Shown piece after piece: positions 62,500 to 64,000 of a stretch of DNA of 64,000 nt; positions within the stretch are counted from its first letter, which is position 1, and every line of letters starts with the position of its first letter. A model generated the notes under the pieces. It saw nothing but the letters and a program-made list of their open reading frames with translations. It was not told the DNA's origin and made no database searches. The position numbers were made by a program, and so were the translations under genes. The stretch is taken from contig NC_049993.1 in NCBI RefSeq assembly GCF_000003815.2, forward strand, positions 19,562,702-19,626,701, read 5' to 3'. This stretch comes from Branchiostoma floridae. Taxonomy: Eukaryota; Chordata; Leptocardii; Amphioxiformes; Branchiostomatidae.

Positions 62500-64000
62500 T
62501 TTAGGCCTAGGAAAAAAAATGTTGTGTTTCCTGTAACAGTCCTGAAAAAATTAGGGTCGGTAGGTAGGGTTAACTTTTTTTTTTTTTTTTTTTTTTTTAG
62601 ACATGGTACCTGGCTTGAAAACTGGCAACACATTGGCCAAAGGCATTATTTCTTAAGCTGGCAACTGTGGTGGTGTCCATGTCAATATCTATCCATACAC
62701 TTTGTTACATAGAAATGTACATTTACATTGTATGCTTCTGATGTCATCTTGCCGGCTCACAATCTTCATCTTCTGCTTTAGGGAAAGCTATCACTTATAC
62801 ACAGAAGCAAACTAACTCTTATACAAGGATATAAATTGCCAACAAAACATTGGGCATAGGTTCCCCACTAGGATCCCTTACCGAGGGCCAACAGTCTAGT
62901 CTGCCTTCAAGCTCAACAAGTGGAACAGTATACACAACTCCAAGTCATGTATTTCCTGCTTGGAACTTGAGGCATTAGTTACCATGAAAAATGTAGAAAA
63001 CATTGGGCAAAGCATCCTAACTTAACTTTTATCATCTTGATCATGTTAGTTAGAAAAAAAAACATCAAACTATTTTTAAAAAGAAGACACAAAAAAGGTG
63101 AAAACATTGGGAAAAGCAGCCTCATATAACTTTTATCATCTTGATCATGTTAGTAAAAGAAAAATAACATCAAAAGCTATCAAAAAATAATAATCTTATC
63201 TTACCCTTAGGCTACACCAGTTTAATTTGTTGGCTCTCGGATTTTTTCAGAAAAAAATTGGAGCGACAGGGCAAAAAAAGAAAACTTGCAACAAGCTGGG
63301 GGTCAGGTCCAGAGGTCCAGGCTGGTAAATCCAGACCAGACCCCATGGTATATATGTGCTAGAAATAGTTTACCAGTTATAATATGATATAATACATTTT
63401 GTTCTGGTTAACTATTCAATTTTGATCTTATCACATGGTTAACACAAAACATCTTAAACAGACCAGTAAATTTTTTTGAATTTCTTTACAGAAATACAGC
63501 TTTTGTATTAGTAGAATTTCTACTTTGACTACAACAAATTTCATCTAAGTTTAGATTTTTTTAAAGAAATACAGCTTTTGTATTAGTAGAATTTCTACTT
63601 TAACTACAACAGATTTTATCTAAGTTTGCCTATAGAAATAAGAATAAAAACCTTGCTGGAATTATTGGCTCTCTGAGTTAATAAAAATCTATCCAGACTA
63701 AATCCATTTCATGGTCAACTGTTGCAGATGGAAAAAATTACAAATACTTGCCCTCCCCAAAAAAATACATGCCCACCCAAAAGTACTATCCCATAAACCA
63801 TATATTAATTATCTTTTTTTGTTACATGTACAATTGTTTGTTAGCAAAAAAAGTGTGGCAATAAAAATTATTGCCATGGCGCCGGTGAAAATCATAACAA
63901 TCCGTCGACTCCTTCTTGAGCTATTCCCTTTCAAAGTCTGACACCAAACCTGTCCTGCAGTTCCAAAACAAGCCGCTGGGGGGGGGGGCAAACCTATACC
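62500..64000. other. Right end, no gene recognised
   Basis: AT-rich DNA with a T run at about 62575-62598, a two-copy direct repeat of about 105 bp (from about 62990 and 63099, sharing TTTTATCATCTTGATCATGT) and another of about 74 bp (63482 and 63559, sharing AGAAATACAGCTTTTGTATT). A G10 run lies at 63979-63988. It should be part of the large eIF2D copy 2 intron. Confidence 0.5.

Overview
This window looks like lancelet (amphioxus, Branchiostoma) nuclear DNA. It has spliced animal genes with GT-AG introns, clear orthologs of vertebrate TTC39, Asterix/WDR83OS and eIF2D, large TRIM-NHL-like and death-effector-domain families, and a dense load of short palindromic transposons, tRNA-derived SINEs and non-LTR retrotransposons. 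The species is an inference from protein resemblance and repeat style. Exon borders were read by eye from splice sites and reading frame, so an error of a few bases is possible.

Layout. (1) 1-13174, minus: a TTC39 (Iml2-family TPR) gene whose 3' end runs off the left edge. A single-exon TRIM-NHL gene (3683-5833, plus) sits inside one of its introns, and four of its exons have truncated tandem copies. A 100-N gap lies at 12556-12655. (2) 13943-19385, plus, divergent from TTC39: Asterix in four exons, with an almost intact LINE and a long fold-back element in intron 1. (3) 20737-47548, plus: eIF2D exons 1-10. The 21.3 kb intron 7 holds three antisense genes (A, B, C). (4) From about 48.2 kb the order restarts: Asterix exons 3-4 only, then eIF2D exons 1-7, then antisense gene D. 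Segments ~18.9-32.5 kb and ~48.2-62.5 kb are thus two diverged copies with a period of about 29.3 kb, from a real tandem duplication or from two haplotypes joined in assembly.

The most unusual content is the family of four minus-strand genes A-D (26102-30857, 34278-39123, 42147-44118, 55594-60142). Each starts with a 283-nt exon encoding a death effector domain (DED) and ends with one large exon encoding an NHL beta-propeller. A and D carry three extra exons: a short Ala/His exon, a coiled coil plus a compact domain that may be TRADD-N-like, and a Ser-rich repeat exon. Every intron is phase 1. They resemble TRIM-NHL proteins in which a DED replaces RING/B-box, which suggests adaptors linking apoptosis or innate-immune signalling to an NHL ligand-binding head. 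That role is inference.

The second striking theme is local duplication of exon edges with their splice sites. In eIF2D, a 51-bp (17-codon) minisatellite repeats the 3' end of exon 3 with its splice donor 11 times in both copies. In TTC39, the acceptor plus exon head is repeated up to 5 times. A third is a 678-bp transposon in eIF2D copy 2, packed with about 13 short hairpins, whose empty target site is preserved in copy 1.
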